From Mangrovimonas sp. TPBH4 (GTDB lineage Bacteria > Bacteroidota > Bacteroidia > Flavobacteriales > Flavobacteriaceae), in assembly GCF_001280505.1 (NCBI RefSeq), contig NZ_LBIO01000042.1:248001-312000 (forward strand): 64,000 nt of DNA. Reading direction: 5' to 3'. Positions 38,051 through 45,512 of the stretch are shown here, one piece after another. Under the pieces are notes generated by a model that did not search any database, was not told where the DNA came from, and was given only the letters and a program-made list of their open reading frames with translations. The stretch's first letter is position 1. The number at the start of each line of letters is the position of its first letter. Position numbers and translations under genes: made by a program.

Positions 38051-38577
38051 ACACTTACATTGCATTATTAAGAGGGATTAACGTGAGCGGACAGAAAAAG
38101 ATTCCTATGGCCCAATTGAGAGAACTTCTATCCGTTTCCGGTTTGGAAGAAGTGCAAACGTATATTCAAAGCGGGAATGTGGTTTTTAAGTCTTCTGAAA
38201 CCAATCTTTTGAATTTGCAGGAGAAAATTCAATCCGCCATTCAATCGGAGTTTGAGTTTGAGGTCCCTGTTTTGGTGGTGTCGCCAGAGAAATTACAACA
38301 AGTTTTTGATGCTTGCCCTTTTTCCGAAGAGAAAAAACAAAACAGCTATTTTACCTTGCTATTTGAAACTCCGGATGAAACATTGGTAGCGGAAGCTTCG
38401 CAAGTATCTTATCCCAATGAAGAATTTGTCATAATGGGAGATTGCATCTATTTTTATTGTGCTACAGGTTATGGACGTGCCAAATACAGCAATAATTTCT
38501 TTGAACGGAAATTAAAGGTTACTGCCACCGCAAGAAACTATAAAACTATGCTAAAGTTGTTATCTTTGTCTGCATAA
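38047..38577 (+). CDS. DUF1697 family protein
   Basis: 176-residue cytoplasmic protein starting with the family pattern MNTYIALLRGINVSGQKKIPM and AQLRELLSVSGLEEVQTYIQSGNVVFKS; C-terminal half has a second alpha-beta unit and ends GRAKYSNNFFERKLKVTATARNYKTM. These motifs are diagnostic of DUF1697, two ferredoxin-like units of unknown biochemical function. Starts by a 4-nt overlap with the flavoprotein gene. A TATCTTTG -7-like box lies within its last codons and probably belongs to mvaD. Confidence 0.9.
   Translation: MNTYIALLRGINVSGQKKIPMAQLRELLSVSGLEEVQTYIQSGNVVFKSSETNLLNLQEKIQSAIQSEFEFEVPVLVVSPEKLQQVFDACPFSEEKKQNSYFTLLFETPDETLVAEASQVSYPNEEFVIMGDCIYFYCATGYGRAKYSNNFFERKLKVTATARNYKTMLKLLSLSA
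38561..38568 (+). promoter_or_regulatory. Possible -7 box for mvaD
   Basis: TATCTTTG is a full match to TAnnTTTG, 18 nt before the mvaD start, inside the end of the DUF1697 gene. No clear -33 element accompanies it, so confidence is limited. Confidence 0.4.
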
Positions 38578-38586
38578 AATGAGCAA

Positions 38587-39672
38587 ATGACAGCAAACGA
38601 TTTTATCCCAAAGCCATACAGTAATCAAGTAGCAAATGGGAAGGTGACTTGGGAGTCGCCAAGTAACATTGCATTGGTGAAATATTGGGGGAAAAAGAAA
38701 GATCAAATTCCGGAGAATCCATCCATCAGTTTTACGTTGAACAATTGTAAAACCATTACCACGCTTACCTATACAACTAAAGATAATCATGATGATTTTG
38801 AGTTTGAGGTGTTTTTGGATGGCAAGCAAAAGGAGGATTTTAAACCGAAAATTGCTGCGTTTTTTCAGAGAATTGAAAGCTATTTGCCATTTTTAAAGCA
38901 TTTTCAATTCAAAATAGAGACGTCCAATACATTTCCTCATAGTTCTGGGATTGCTTCTTCTGCTAGTGGCATGAGTGTCTTAGCATTATGCCTTATGAGT
39001 ATCGAGCGGGAATTGAATTCTGAAATTTCAGAGGTTGACTTTAAAGCCAAAGCCTCTTTTTTGGCACGTTTGGGATCGGGAAGTGCCTGCAGAAGTATAG
39101 AAGGAGATTTGATTGTTTGGGGAGAAAACGACACGGTTGAAGGTAGTACGGATTTGTTTGGAATAAAGTATCCATATACAGTTCACGATAATTTTAAGGA
39201 ATACCAAGACACGATCTTGTTGGTAGATCGAGGGGAGAAGCAGGTGAGCAGTACGGTTGGGCACAATTTGATGTACGGCCATCCTTTTGCGGCACAGCGT
39301 TTTGAACAGGCTCATGAGAATTTGGCAAAATTAAAGCCTATTCTAGAAACTGGCGATTTAAAGCAATTCATTGCCCTCATAGAAAGTGAGGCGCTTACGC
39401 TTCACGCCATGATGATGACGAGCACGCCTTACTTCATTTTAATGAAACCAAATACGCTTGAAATCATCCAAAAGATTTGGGCTTTTAGGGAAAAGACAGG
39501 CCTTCACATAGGATTTACCTTGGACGCTGGTGCGAATGTACATGTATTGTATCCAAAAGCAGAAGCAACCCAAATTTTGGAATTTATTAAGGACGAGTTG
39601 GTTGGCTATTGTCAAAATGAGCAATATATTTGCGACCAAATTGGTTTTGGCGCCAAATTAATTGATAATTAA
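38587..39672 (+). CDS. mvaD: Diphosphomevalonate decarboxylase
   Basis: ATP-dependent decarboxylation of mevalonate diphosphate to isopentenyl diphosphate, last step of the mevalonate pathway. The 361-residue GHMP protein has PSNIALVKYWGKK near 22-34, the ATP-loop SGIASSASGMSVLAL near 119-133, and GSGSACRSIEGDLIVWG near 160-176, all family signatures. The next GHMP kinase gene (mevalonate kinase) lies 443 nt downstream, with a four-helix-bundle gene in between. Confidence 0.94.
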   Translation: MTANDFIPKPYSNQVANGKVTWESPSNIALVKYWGKKKDQIPENPSISFTLNNCKTITTLTYTTKDNHDDFEFEVFLDGKQKEDFKPKIAAFFQRIESYLPFLKHFQFKIETSNTFPHSSGIASSASGMSVLALCLMSIERELNSEISEVDFKAKASFLARLGSGSACRSIEGDLIVWGENDTVEGSTDLFGIKYPYTVHDNFKEYQDTILLVDRGEKQVSSTVGHNLMYGHPFAAQRFEQAHENLAKLKPILETGDLKQFIALIESEALTLHAMMMTSTPYFILMKPNTLEIIQKIWAFREKTGLHIGFTLDAGANVHVLYPKAEATQILEFIKDELVGYCQNEQYICDQIGFGAKLIDN

Positions 39673-39730
39673 AGGTGAAAAATGAATAATTTAAGGGACA
39701 AAACTTAGTTTAAGTCTTAAATTATTCCAT

Positions 39731-40078
39731 ATGAAATCCAACCCAATCAAAGAAAAAAGCTTCGACTTTGCTGTTGAAATAGTGAATCTGTATCAAGAAT
39801 TGACAACTGAGAAAAAGGAATTTGTCATGTCAAGGCAACTTTTAAAGTCGGCAACATCCATAGGGGCGAATGTGCGGGAGGCCGAATTTGCTCAAAGTAA
39901 GCCAGATTTCACCAATAAAATGTCGATTAGCTTGAAAGAAGCCAATGAAACCGATTATTGGTTGGATTTATTACACGCCACAAATTATTTAGATTCAAAA
40001 GAATTTGATAAATTTAAGCTTAAATCTCAGGAACTATTGCGGTTGTTGGTGAGTATAGTAAAATCATCTAAACTTTAA
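39731..40078 (+). CDS. Four-helix-bundle protein (23S rRNA intervening-sequence protein family)
   Basis: 115 residues, all helical by eye. Family features are SFDFAVEIVNLYQEL at the start, RQLLKSATSIGANVREAEFAQSK at 37-58 or so, and KANETDYWLDLLHATNY-like central helix followed by a helix with EFDKFKLKSQELLRLLVSIVKSSK. This family was first noticed inside 23S rRNA intervening sequences but is widespread as free-standing genes in Bacteroidota; function unknown. It interrupts the mevalonate genes with 58-nt and 36-nt spacers, no overlap, and is rich in AT, so it may be a late insertion. Confidence 0.88.
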   Translation: MKSNPIKEKSFDFAVEIVNLYQELTTEKKEFVMSRQLLKSATSIGANVREAEFAQSKPDFTNKMSISLKEANETDYWLDLLHATNYLDSKEFDKFKLKSQELLRLLVSIVKSSKL

Positions 40079-40082
40079 TTAT

Positions 40083-40090
40083 TAACTTTG
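40083..40090 (+). promoter_or_regulatory. Possible -7 box for the mevalonate kinase gene
   Basis: TAACTTTG fits TAnnTTTG completely and lies 24 nt before the ATG at 40115, directly after the four-helix-bundle gene. A -33 TTG at the usual distance is not evident. Confidence 0.45.
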
Positions 40091-40114
40091 CATTAATAAT
40101 TTTTCATTAAACGA

Positions 40115-41047
40115 ATGAAAGGACCTCTATTTTACTCTAAAATATTACTCTTCGGAGAATATGGGATCATCAAGGATTCCAAGGGATTGTCAATACCTTA
40201 TAACTTTTACAACGGAGCTCTTAAAGTGGCCGATGTGCCTACCGAAGCTTCCGAAAAATCCAATCAAAATCTACGCGACTTCGTTGCCTTCTTGGAGCAT
40301 AAAATAGCTTCTGGTTTGGTTACTTTTGATTTGGAAACTTTAAAAAGAGATATTGATACAGGGATGTATTTCGACTCTTCCATTCCTCAGGGATATGGAG
40401 TGGGAAGTAGTGGTGCTTTGGTGGCTGCTATTTACGATAAGTATGCCCAAGATAAAATTACGGTTCTTGAAAATTTAACCAGAGAAAAGCTCTTAAAGCT
40501 GAAGCTTATTTTTTCTGAAATGGAATCCTTTTTCCACGGAAAATCTTCTGGGCTTGATCCTTTAAATAGTTATTTGAGCTTGCCAATTCTTATCAATTCC
40601 AAAGATAATATTGAGGCTACAGGAATCCCGTCGCAGAAAACTGATGGAAAGGGAGCTGTATTCTTATTGGATAGTGGAATTATTGGAGAAACCGCTCCTA
40701 TGGTACAGATTTTCATGGAAAACATGAAGCAGGAAGGCTTTAGAAACATGATTAAAGATCAGTTTATTAAGCATTCCGATGCTTGTGTGGAGGATTTCTT
40801 GAAGGGTGACTTCAAATCGTTGTTCAAAAACACAAAGCAATTGTCTAAAGTGGTTTTGCATCATTTTAAACCTATGATCCCAAAACAATTCCACGATCTT
40901 TGGAAGCAGGGGATTGAAACCAACGATTATTACTTGAAATTATGTGGCTCTGGAGGTGGAGGGTACATTCTTGGATTTACGGAAGATTTAGAAAAGGCAA
41001 AACAGGCGCTTAAGGGACACAAGCTGGAAGTTGTTTATAACTTTTAA
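40115..41047 (+). CDS. mvk: Mevalonate kinase (GHMP kinase)
   Basis: Phosphorylates mevalonate in the isoprenoid pathway. 310 residues, starting FYSKILLFGEYGIIKDSKG near 6-24 (GHMP motif 1), then IPQGYGVGSSGALVAAI near 89-105 (ATP loop), FHGKSSGLDPLNSYLSLP near 146-163 with the expected catalytic aspartate, and the C-terminal KLCGSGGGGYILGF motif. Bacteroidota genomes carry a second GHMP kinase for phosphomevalonate, so that activity is the main alternative. UbiA-type prenyltransferase follows after 13 nt. Confidence 0.86.
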   Translation: MKGPLFYSKILLFGEYGIIKDSKGLSIPYNFYNGALKVADVPTEASEKSNQNLRDFVAFLEHKIASGLVTFDLETLKRDIDTGMYFDSSIPQGYGVGSSGALVAAIYDKYAQDKITVLENLTREKLLKLKLIFSEMESFFHGKSSGLDPLNSYLSLPILINSKDNIEATGIPSQKTDGKGAVFLLDSGIIGETAPMVQIFMENMKQEGFRNMIKDQFIKHSDACVEDFLKGDFKSLFKNTKQLSKVVLHHFKPMIPKQFHDLWKQGIETNDYYLKLCGSGGGGYILGFTEDLEKAKQALKGHKLEVVYNF

Positions 41048-41060
41048 ACAAAGGCCTTAA

Positions 41061-41975
41061 ATGCTGTCCAGAAAACAAAAACATATCCTGCTAAAGTTTT
41101 TTAGCATGTTTTCTGTTGTGAGAGGTTACAATATCCTGATGATGGTTGTAGCCCAATACTTAGCTTCTATATACATTCTGGCTCACGACAAGCCCGTAAA
41201 GGAGGTTGTTTTCGATTTAAACTTGTTGATGTTGGTGTTGGCGTCTTCAGCAGTAATTGCAGGAGGTTATATCATCAATAACTTTTACGATTCTGAAAAG
41301 GACTTGATCAATCGTCCGCAAAAGTCGATGTTGGATAAGTTGGTGAGTCAAAATACCAAATTGTCATTTTACTTTGTGTTGAATTTTATCGCCGTTATTA
41401 TGGCGAGTTACGTATCGTTTAGGGCAGTATTGTTCTTTTCGGTGTATATTTTCGCCATATGGTTCTATTCGCATAAGTTGAAACGGCTGCCCTTTATTGG
41501 CAATCTAACTTCTGCCGTGCTTACGATTACGCCATTTTTCGTCATCTTTATTTATTATAAAAATTTTGAACATGTCATTTTTGTGCATGCCATGTTTTTG
41601 TTTTTGATCATTTCCATGAGAGAGCTCACAAAGGATTTGGAAAACATAAAGGGCGATTTGGCCCAAAACTACCATACCATTCCCATTGTGTATGGAGAGA
41701 GGGCTTCTAAGACCATGTTGACCGTTTTGGGAGTTCTTACCTTATTGCCTATAATATTGCTTATTTGCAAGTATCAAGTTGGCAAAATGAGCTACTTTTT
41801 CTACTTCAGTTTAGTCTTGATGCTCGTGTTTCAATTGTTGTTGTGGCGTTCGCATTCCAAGTTTCAGTATTTGATTTTGCATAACATATTGAAGTTTATC
41901 ATTTTAGCAGGTGTGGTAAGCATTCCGCTAATTGATATTTCTTTGGTGTTGGATAAAATCACATTAATTGTATAA
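41061..41975 (+). CDS. UbiA-family prenyltransferase (geranylgeranylglycerol-phosphate-type)
   Basis: Integral inner-membrane protein of 304 residues with about eight to nine hydrophobic helices. The first Asp-rich motif is NNFYDSEKDLINRP (about 73-86), binding prenyl diphosphate via magnesium; a second acidic site lies in MRELTKDLENIKGD near 189-202. Related Bacteroidota proteins are annotated as geranylgeranylglycerol-phosphate geranylgeranyltransferase, but menaquinone- or haem-type acceptors cannot be excluded. Its place right after mevalonate kinase suits use of mevalonate-derived prenyl diphosphates. Confidence 0.88.
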   Translation: MLSRKQKHILLKFFSMFSVVRGYNILMMVVAQYLASIYILAHDKPVKEVVFDLNLLMLVLASSAVIAGGYIINNFYDSEKDLINRPQKSMLDKLVSQNTKLSFYFVLNFIAVIMASYVSFRAVLFFSVYIFAIWFYSHKLKRLPFIGNLTSAVLTITPFFVIFIYYKNFEHVIFVHAMFLFLIISMRELTKDLENIKGDLAQNYHTIPIVYGERASKTMLTVLGVLTLLPIILLICKYQVGKMSYFFYFSLVLMLVFQLLLWRSHSKFQYLILHNILKFIILAGVVSIPLIDISLVLDKITLIV

Positions 41976-41999
41976 GCAATTAATTATCGTCTATCTTTG
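41968..41999 (+). promoter_or_regulatory. Predicted promoter of the pseudouridine synthase gene
   Basis: -33 TTG at 41968-41970, a 21-nt spacer and a perfect -7 box TATCTTTG at 41992-41999. The ATG follows 20 nt later at 42020. Confidence 0.65.
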
Positions 42000-42019
42000 C
42001 AAAGTAAAAATTAGTAACC

Positions 42020-42859
42020 ATGAGCAGAAAACAGGGGAGTGATAAGAAGGGAAAGCCAACAGGAAGAGGCGGACGTAGCAGCGCTAAAAAAAGTTATGCT
42101 AGAGGGAATGCTCCTATTAAGCCAAAATCCAAACCAGCTTCAAATTCCAATCCAGATGAGATAAGGCTCAACAAATATATTGCCAATTCAGGAATATGTT
42201 CCAGACGCGATGCCGATATGAACATTGCCATGGGCTTGGTAACTGTAAATGGTAAAGTGGTTACTGAAATGGGCTATAAAGTTAAGCTGGAGGATGAGGT
42301 GCGCTTTGATGGCTCCCGTATCAACCCAGAAAAAAAGGCCTATGTACTTTTGAACAAACCTAAAGGTTTTGCTACTACTACCAGCAATGCCAAAGGAATG
42401 ACCGTGATGGATTTGGTTGCCAATGCTACCTCTTCCAGAGTAAAGCCTATAGGGCGTTTGGGACGTAATTCTACAGGGTTGTTACTGTTCACCAATGATG
42501 AGACCGTCGTTAAAAAGTTTACCAATTCTAAAAATGGAGTGCCAAGATTGTTCCAAATAGATTTGGACAAAAACCTGAAGTTTGAAGACTTGAAGAAAAT
42601 TCAGGAAGGCCTTAAGATAGACGGGAAGCTTGTAGCTGTAGAAGAAGTTAGTTACATCGAGGGGCAAAGTAAAAACCTTGTTGGGTTAAAAATAAAGAAT
42701 ACTGGTAATACCATCATCCGTACAATTTTTGATCATTTGGGCTACGATATTATCAAAATCGATTGCGTGGCCATCGCACATCTTACCAAAAAGGATCTAC
42801 CTAGAGGTCATTGGAAACTTCTTTCTGAACAAGAGGTTAACTTATTGAAAATGTTGTAG
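42020..42859 (+). CDS. RsuA/RluB/RluE/RluF-family pseudouridine synthase
   Basis: Isomerises a specific uridine in ribosomal RNA. The 279-residue protein has a lysine/glycine/serine-rich basic tail (1-45), an S4 RNA-binding domain (RLNKYIANSGICSRRDADM near 50-68), and a catalytic domain with KPIGRLGRNSTGLLLFTND near 140-158, where the RLGRNSTG segment replaces the usual RLD of the family; the aspartate normally seen after RL is substituted by glycine here, with asparagine two residues on. Ending HLTKKDLPRGHWKLLSEQEV is family typical. Long basic tails are usual in Flavobacteriaceae homologues. Confidence 0.88.
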   Translation: MSRKQGSDKKGKPTGRGGRSSAKKSYARGNAPIKPKSKPASNSNPDEIRLNKYIANSGICSRRDADMNIAMGLVTVNGKVVTEMGYKVKLEDEVRFDGSRINPEKKAYVLLNKPKGFATTTSNAKGMTVMDLVANATSSRVKPIGRLGRNSTGLLLFTNDETVVKKFTNSKNGVPRLFQIDLDKNLKFEDLKKIQEGLKIDGKLVAVEEVSYIEGQSKNLVGLKIKNTGNTIIRTIFDHLGYDIIKIDCVAIAHLTKKDLPRGHWKLLSEQEVNLLKML

Positions 42860-42891
42860 TTAAAAAGTTTTAATTTTTTTTAAAAAAAGGC

Positions 42892-42920
42892 TTGTAATTC
42901 AATTTTTTATAGTTCATTTG
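42892..42920 (+). promoter_or_regulatory. Weak promoter in front of the structured element upstream of speA
   Basis: TTG at 42892-42894, an 18-nt spacer and TTCATTTG at 42913-42920, which deviates from TAnnTTTG at the second base. Initiation near 42927 would place the first stem of the structured element (from 42933) at the very 5' end of the transcript. Suggestive only. Confidence 0.35.
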
Positions 42921-42932
42921 TACTACTTATAG

Positions 42933-43100
42933 CTGAACAAATGAATCCTGTTTTTATGTTCGGGCTTTTGAAAATTAGGAAGTCATATTCAAAAGCAACT
43001 CATAAGATGAGTATCCGGATTTTAAAGCTAACTTCCGCCCAAAATCCTTTGGTGAGCCAACATAGCTTTGGCTTTATTCCTACAACTCAGGCGCAATTGC
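42933..43100 (+). ncRNA. Densely structured element upstream of speA (candidate leader RNA, ncRNA or palindromic repeat)
   Basis: The 320-nt gap between the pseudouridine synthase and speA holds five consecutive stems: CTGAACA/TGTTCGG (42933-42939 with 42957-42963, one G-U); GCTTTTGAA/TTCAAAAGC (42964-42972 with 42988-42996, perfect 9 bp); ACTCAT/ATGAGT (42998-43003 with 43007-43012, loop AAG); GGATTTT/AAAATCC (43017-43023 with 43041-43047); AGCCAA/TTGGCT (43055-43060 with 43068-43073); then the palindrome GCAATTGC (43093-43100). Helices are side by side with almost no spacers. Strand is not proven; the plus strand is assumed because a promoter-like pair and speA lie in that direction. The rest of the gap (43109-43180) is AT-rich leader. 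Confidence 0.6.
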
Positions 43101-43108
43101 AGCTTTGA
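42941..43108 (+). CDS. Possible 55-residue small ORF overlapping the structured element
   Basis: ATG at 42941 to TGA at 43108 encodes a 55-residue basic peptide beginning MNPVFMFGLLKIRKSYSKAT and ending FGFIPTTQAQLQL. No signal peptide, no domain recognised; only two arginine codons, so it is not an obvious arginine-sensing attenuator peptide. Because nearly the whole frame is occupied by perfect stems, it may be a chance open frame across an RNA or repeat rather than a gene. Confidence 0.25.
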   Translation: MNPVFMFGLLKIRKSYSKATHKMSIRILKLTSAQNPLVSQHSFGFIPTTQAQLQL

Positions 43109-43180
43109 TATTCTTTTTTTATTCTTTAGTTAATATTGAATTAGTTTATAATTCACACTTTTAAACCATAAAATAAAAAA

Positions 43181-44581
43181 ATGAATACTAAATATATTGA
43201 TTTAATCAATCAGTCCTTTTATTTTCCTCAAGAAGAATTTAAACTGGAAGGTAGTTACTTGCAGTTTCACGATATAGATTTAAAGCAATTGGTGGAAACC
43301 TATGGGGCGCCGCTAAAGTTTACTTACTTACCACAAATTTCAAACAATATTCACAAGGCAAAAAAATGGTTTGCAGATGCCATTGAAAAGCATGACTACA
43401 AAGGAAAGTACAATTATTGTTACTGTACCAAGAGTTCGCATTTTAAGCATGTGCTCAACGAGGCCTTGAAAAACGACATTCATATTGAAACCTCTTCGGC
43501 TTTTGATATTGATATTGTGGAATCCCTTAAAAAGGGGGGGAAAATTACCAATAATACCTATGTGATCAGTAATGGGTTCAAGCGTGCTCAATACATTACC
43601 AACATTGCAAGATTGATCAATGATGGGCACAAAAACTGTATTCCAATTATCGATAATTATGAAGAATTGGATTTGCTATCCCAAGAGATCAACGGAAAGT
43701 ACAAGGTGGGAATCCGAATTGCTTCGGAAGAAGAGCCTAAATTTGAGTTTTATACCTCTAGATTGGGAATTGGCTACAAAAATATTGTGCCGTTCTACAA
43801 CAAACAGATCAAAGAGAACAAAAAGGTAGAGCTGAAAATGTTGCATTTCTTTATCAATACGGGAATTCGCGACAATGCTTACTATTGGAATGAGCTTACT
43901 AAATGTTTAAAGGTATATGTCAACCTAAAGCGGGTTTGTCCAACCTTGGATAGTTTAAATATTGGAGGAGGATTTCCTATCAAGAACTCTTTGGGCTTTG
44001 AGTTTGATTATGAGTACATGGTGGACGAAATCGTAAACCAAATCAACTTGATATGTAAAGAAGAAGGGGTAGATGTTCCCAATATTTTTACGGAGTTTGG
44101 AAGCTTTACCGTAGGTGAAAGTGGAGGGGCCATTTATGAAGTGTTGTATCAAAAGCAACAAAATGATCGTGAAAAATGGAACATGATCAATTCTTCATTT
44201 ATTACAACCTTACCAGATACTTGGGCCATTAACAAACGTTTTATAATGCTTCCAATCAATAGATGGAATGAAACATATGAGCGTGTGCTGCTTGGTGGTT
44301 TGACTTGTGATAGCGACGATTATTACAACAGCGAACAGCACATGAATGCTATTTATCTGCCAAAGTACAATAAAGATAAACCATTGTACATTGGCTTCTT
44401 CAACACAGGGGCCTACCAAGAAACCATTGGCGGTTTTGGAGGTTTGCAACACTGTTTGATTCCGTCTCCAAAACATATTTTAATAGACAAAGATGAGGAT
44501 GGCAACATCACAACAAAATTATTTAGTGAACAACAAAAAAGTGAAGACTTACTTAAAATTTTAGGTTACCATGAGCAATAA
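43181..44581 (+). CDS. speA: Arginine decarboxylase, short flavobacterial form
   Basis: PLP enzyme converting arginine to agmatine, first step of putrescine synthesis. The 466-residue protein is a fold-III decarboxylase: PLP lysine likely K84 in YCYCTKSSHF, glycine-rich phosphate site LNIGGGFPIKNSLGFEFD near 262-279, and the cysteine-containing GLTCDSDD motif near 372-379 contributed across the dimer. It is shorter than the 630-660-residue enterobacterial SpeA. Preceded by the structured gap and overlapping agmatinase by 11 nt, so it heads a polyamine operon. Diaminopimelate or ornithine decarboxylase relatives are less likely given agmatinase next door. Confidence 0.88.
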   Translation: MNTKYIDLINQSFYFPQEEFKLEGSYLQFHDIDLKQLVETYGAPLKFTYLPQISNNIHKAKKWFADAIEKHDYKGKYNYCYCTKSSHFKHVLNEALKNDIHIETSSAFDIDIVESLKKGGKITNNTYVISNGFKRAQYITNIARLINDGHKNCIPIIDNYEELDLLSQEINGKYKVGIRIASEEEPKFEFYTSRLGIGYKNIVPFYNKQIKENKKVELKMLHFFINTGIRDNAYYWNELTKCLKVYVNLKRVCPTLDSLNIGGGFPIKNSLGFEFDYEYMVDEIVNQINLICKEEGVDVPNIFTEFGSFTVGESGGAIYEVLYQKQQNDREKWNMINSSFITTLPDTWAINKRFIMLPINRWNETYERVLLGGLTCDSDDYYNSEQHMNAIYLPKYNKDKPLYIGFFNTGAYQETIGGFGGLQHCLIPSPKHILIDKDEDGNITTKLFSEQQKSEDLLKILGYHEQ

Positions 44582-45512
44582 ATCTTATGCTGGGATTTCT
44601 GAGGAATATTCCAAATTGGACAGTTCAAAAATTGTGTTGATCCCTGTGCCTTATGATGGTACAAGTACATGGCAAAAAGGGGCAGATAAAGGTCCTGAGG
44701 CCTTTTTACATGCTTCTGAAAACATGGAGCTTTATGACATTGAAACCAATACAGAAGTATATAAACAAGGTATTTATCTTGCTGATCCAGTAACCGAAAA
44801 TGCTTCGCCAGAGGCCATGGTTGAGGCTGTTCATCAAGCTACTAAAAAATATATTAAGCGTAATAAGTTTGTAACATTGTTTGGAGGCGAGCACTCTATT
44901 TCCATAGGGAGTATCAGGGCCTTCAACGAGCTTTTTGATAACCTTACAGTATTGCACATCGACGCCCATGCCGATTTGCGTAAATCTTACAATGGTTCCA
45001 AATGCAACCACGCTTGTGCCATGTACGAAGCGAGCCAGACCACAAATTTGATTCAGGTGGGCATTCGTTCTATGGACATTAAGGAAACTTCGGTAATGGA
45101 TGAGGAGAAAATCTACTTTGCCCATGAAATGGCGGCAGATGATGCTTGGGTAGACAATGTAATCGACCAACTTACCGATAATGTTTTTATTACTTTCGAT
45201 TTGGACGCTTTGGATCCTTCCATTATGCCTAGTACAGGGACTCCAGAACCTGGGGGATTGTTCTGGTATGAAACCTTGGATTTCTTGAAACAGGTGTTTG
45301 AAGAACGCAATGTTGTTGGTTTTGATATTGTTGAGCTTTGTCCTAATGAAAATGAGAAGTCTTCAGACTTTTTAGCGGCGAAATTGTATTATAAAATGCT
45401 GTCTTACAAATTCTTAGGAAGTGGAGCGAACGAAGATTTTGATAATAATTTTAATGAGAATAGTTTAGGTATAAATAAATTTTCTAAATTTAGTGATGAT
45501 GACGAAGACTAG
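44571..45512 (+). CDS. speB: Agmatinase (ureohydrolase family)
   Basis: Hydrolyses agmatine to putrescine and urea with a binuclear manganese site. 313 residues with metal ligands in GGEHSIS (histidine near 107), HIDAHADLR near 129-137 and FDLDALDPSIMPSTGTPEPGG near 210-230, the full ureohydrolase signature set. Start overlaps speA by 11 nt and its end overlaps the deoxyhypusine-synthase-like gene by 14-17 nt, so the three are translationally coupled. Arginase or formimidoylglutamase would share the motifs; pairing with speA decides for agmatinase. Confidence 0.92.
   Translation: MSNKSYAGISEEYSKLDSSKIVLIPVPYDGTSTWQKGADKGPEAFLHASENMELYDIETNTEVYKQGIYLADPVTENASPEAMVEAVHQATKKYIKRNKFVTLFGGEHSISIGSIRAFNELFDNLTVLHIDAHADLRKSYNGSKCNHACAMYEASQTTNLIQVGIRSMDIKETSVMDEEKIYFAHEMAADDAWVDNVIDQLTDNVFITFDLDALDPSIMPSTGTPEPGGLFWYETLDFLKQVFEERNVVGFDIVELCPNENEKSSDFLAAKLYYKMLSYKFLGSGANEDFDNNFNENSLGINKFSKFSDDDED

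Noticed and set aside
39731..40078. Reading the four-helix-bundle gene as an rRNA intervening sequence
   Set aside because: There is no 23S rRNA sequence around it; only the protein family is shared.
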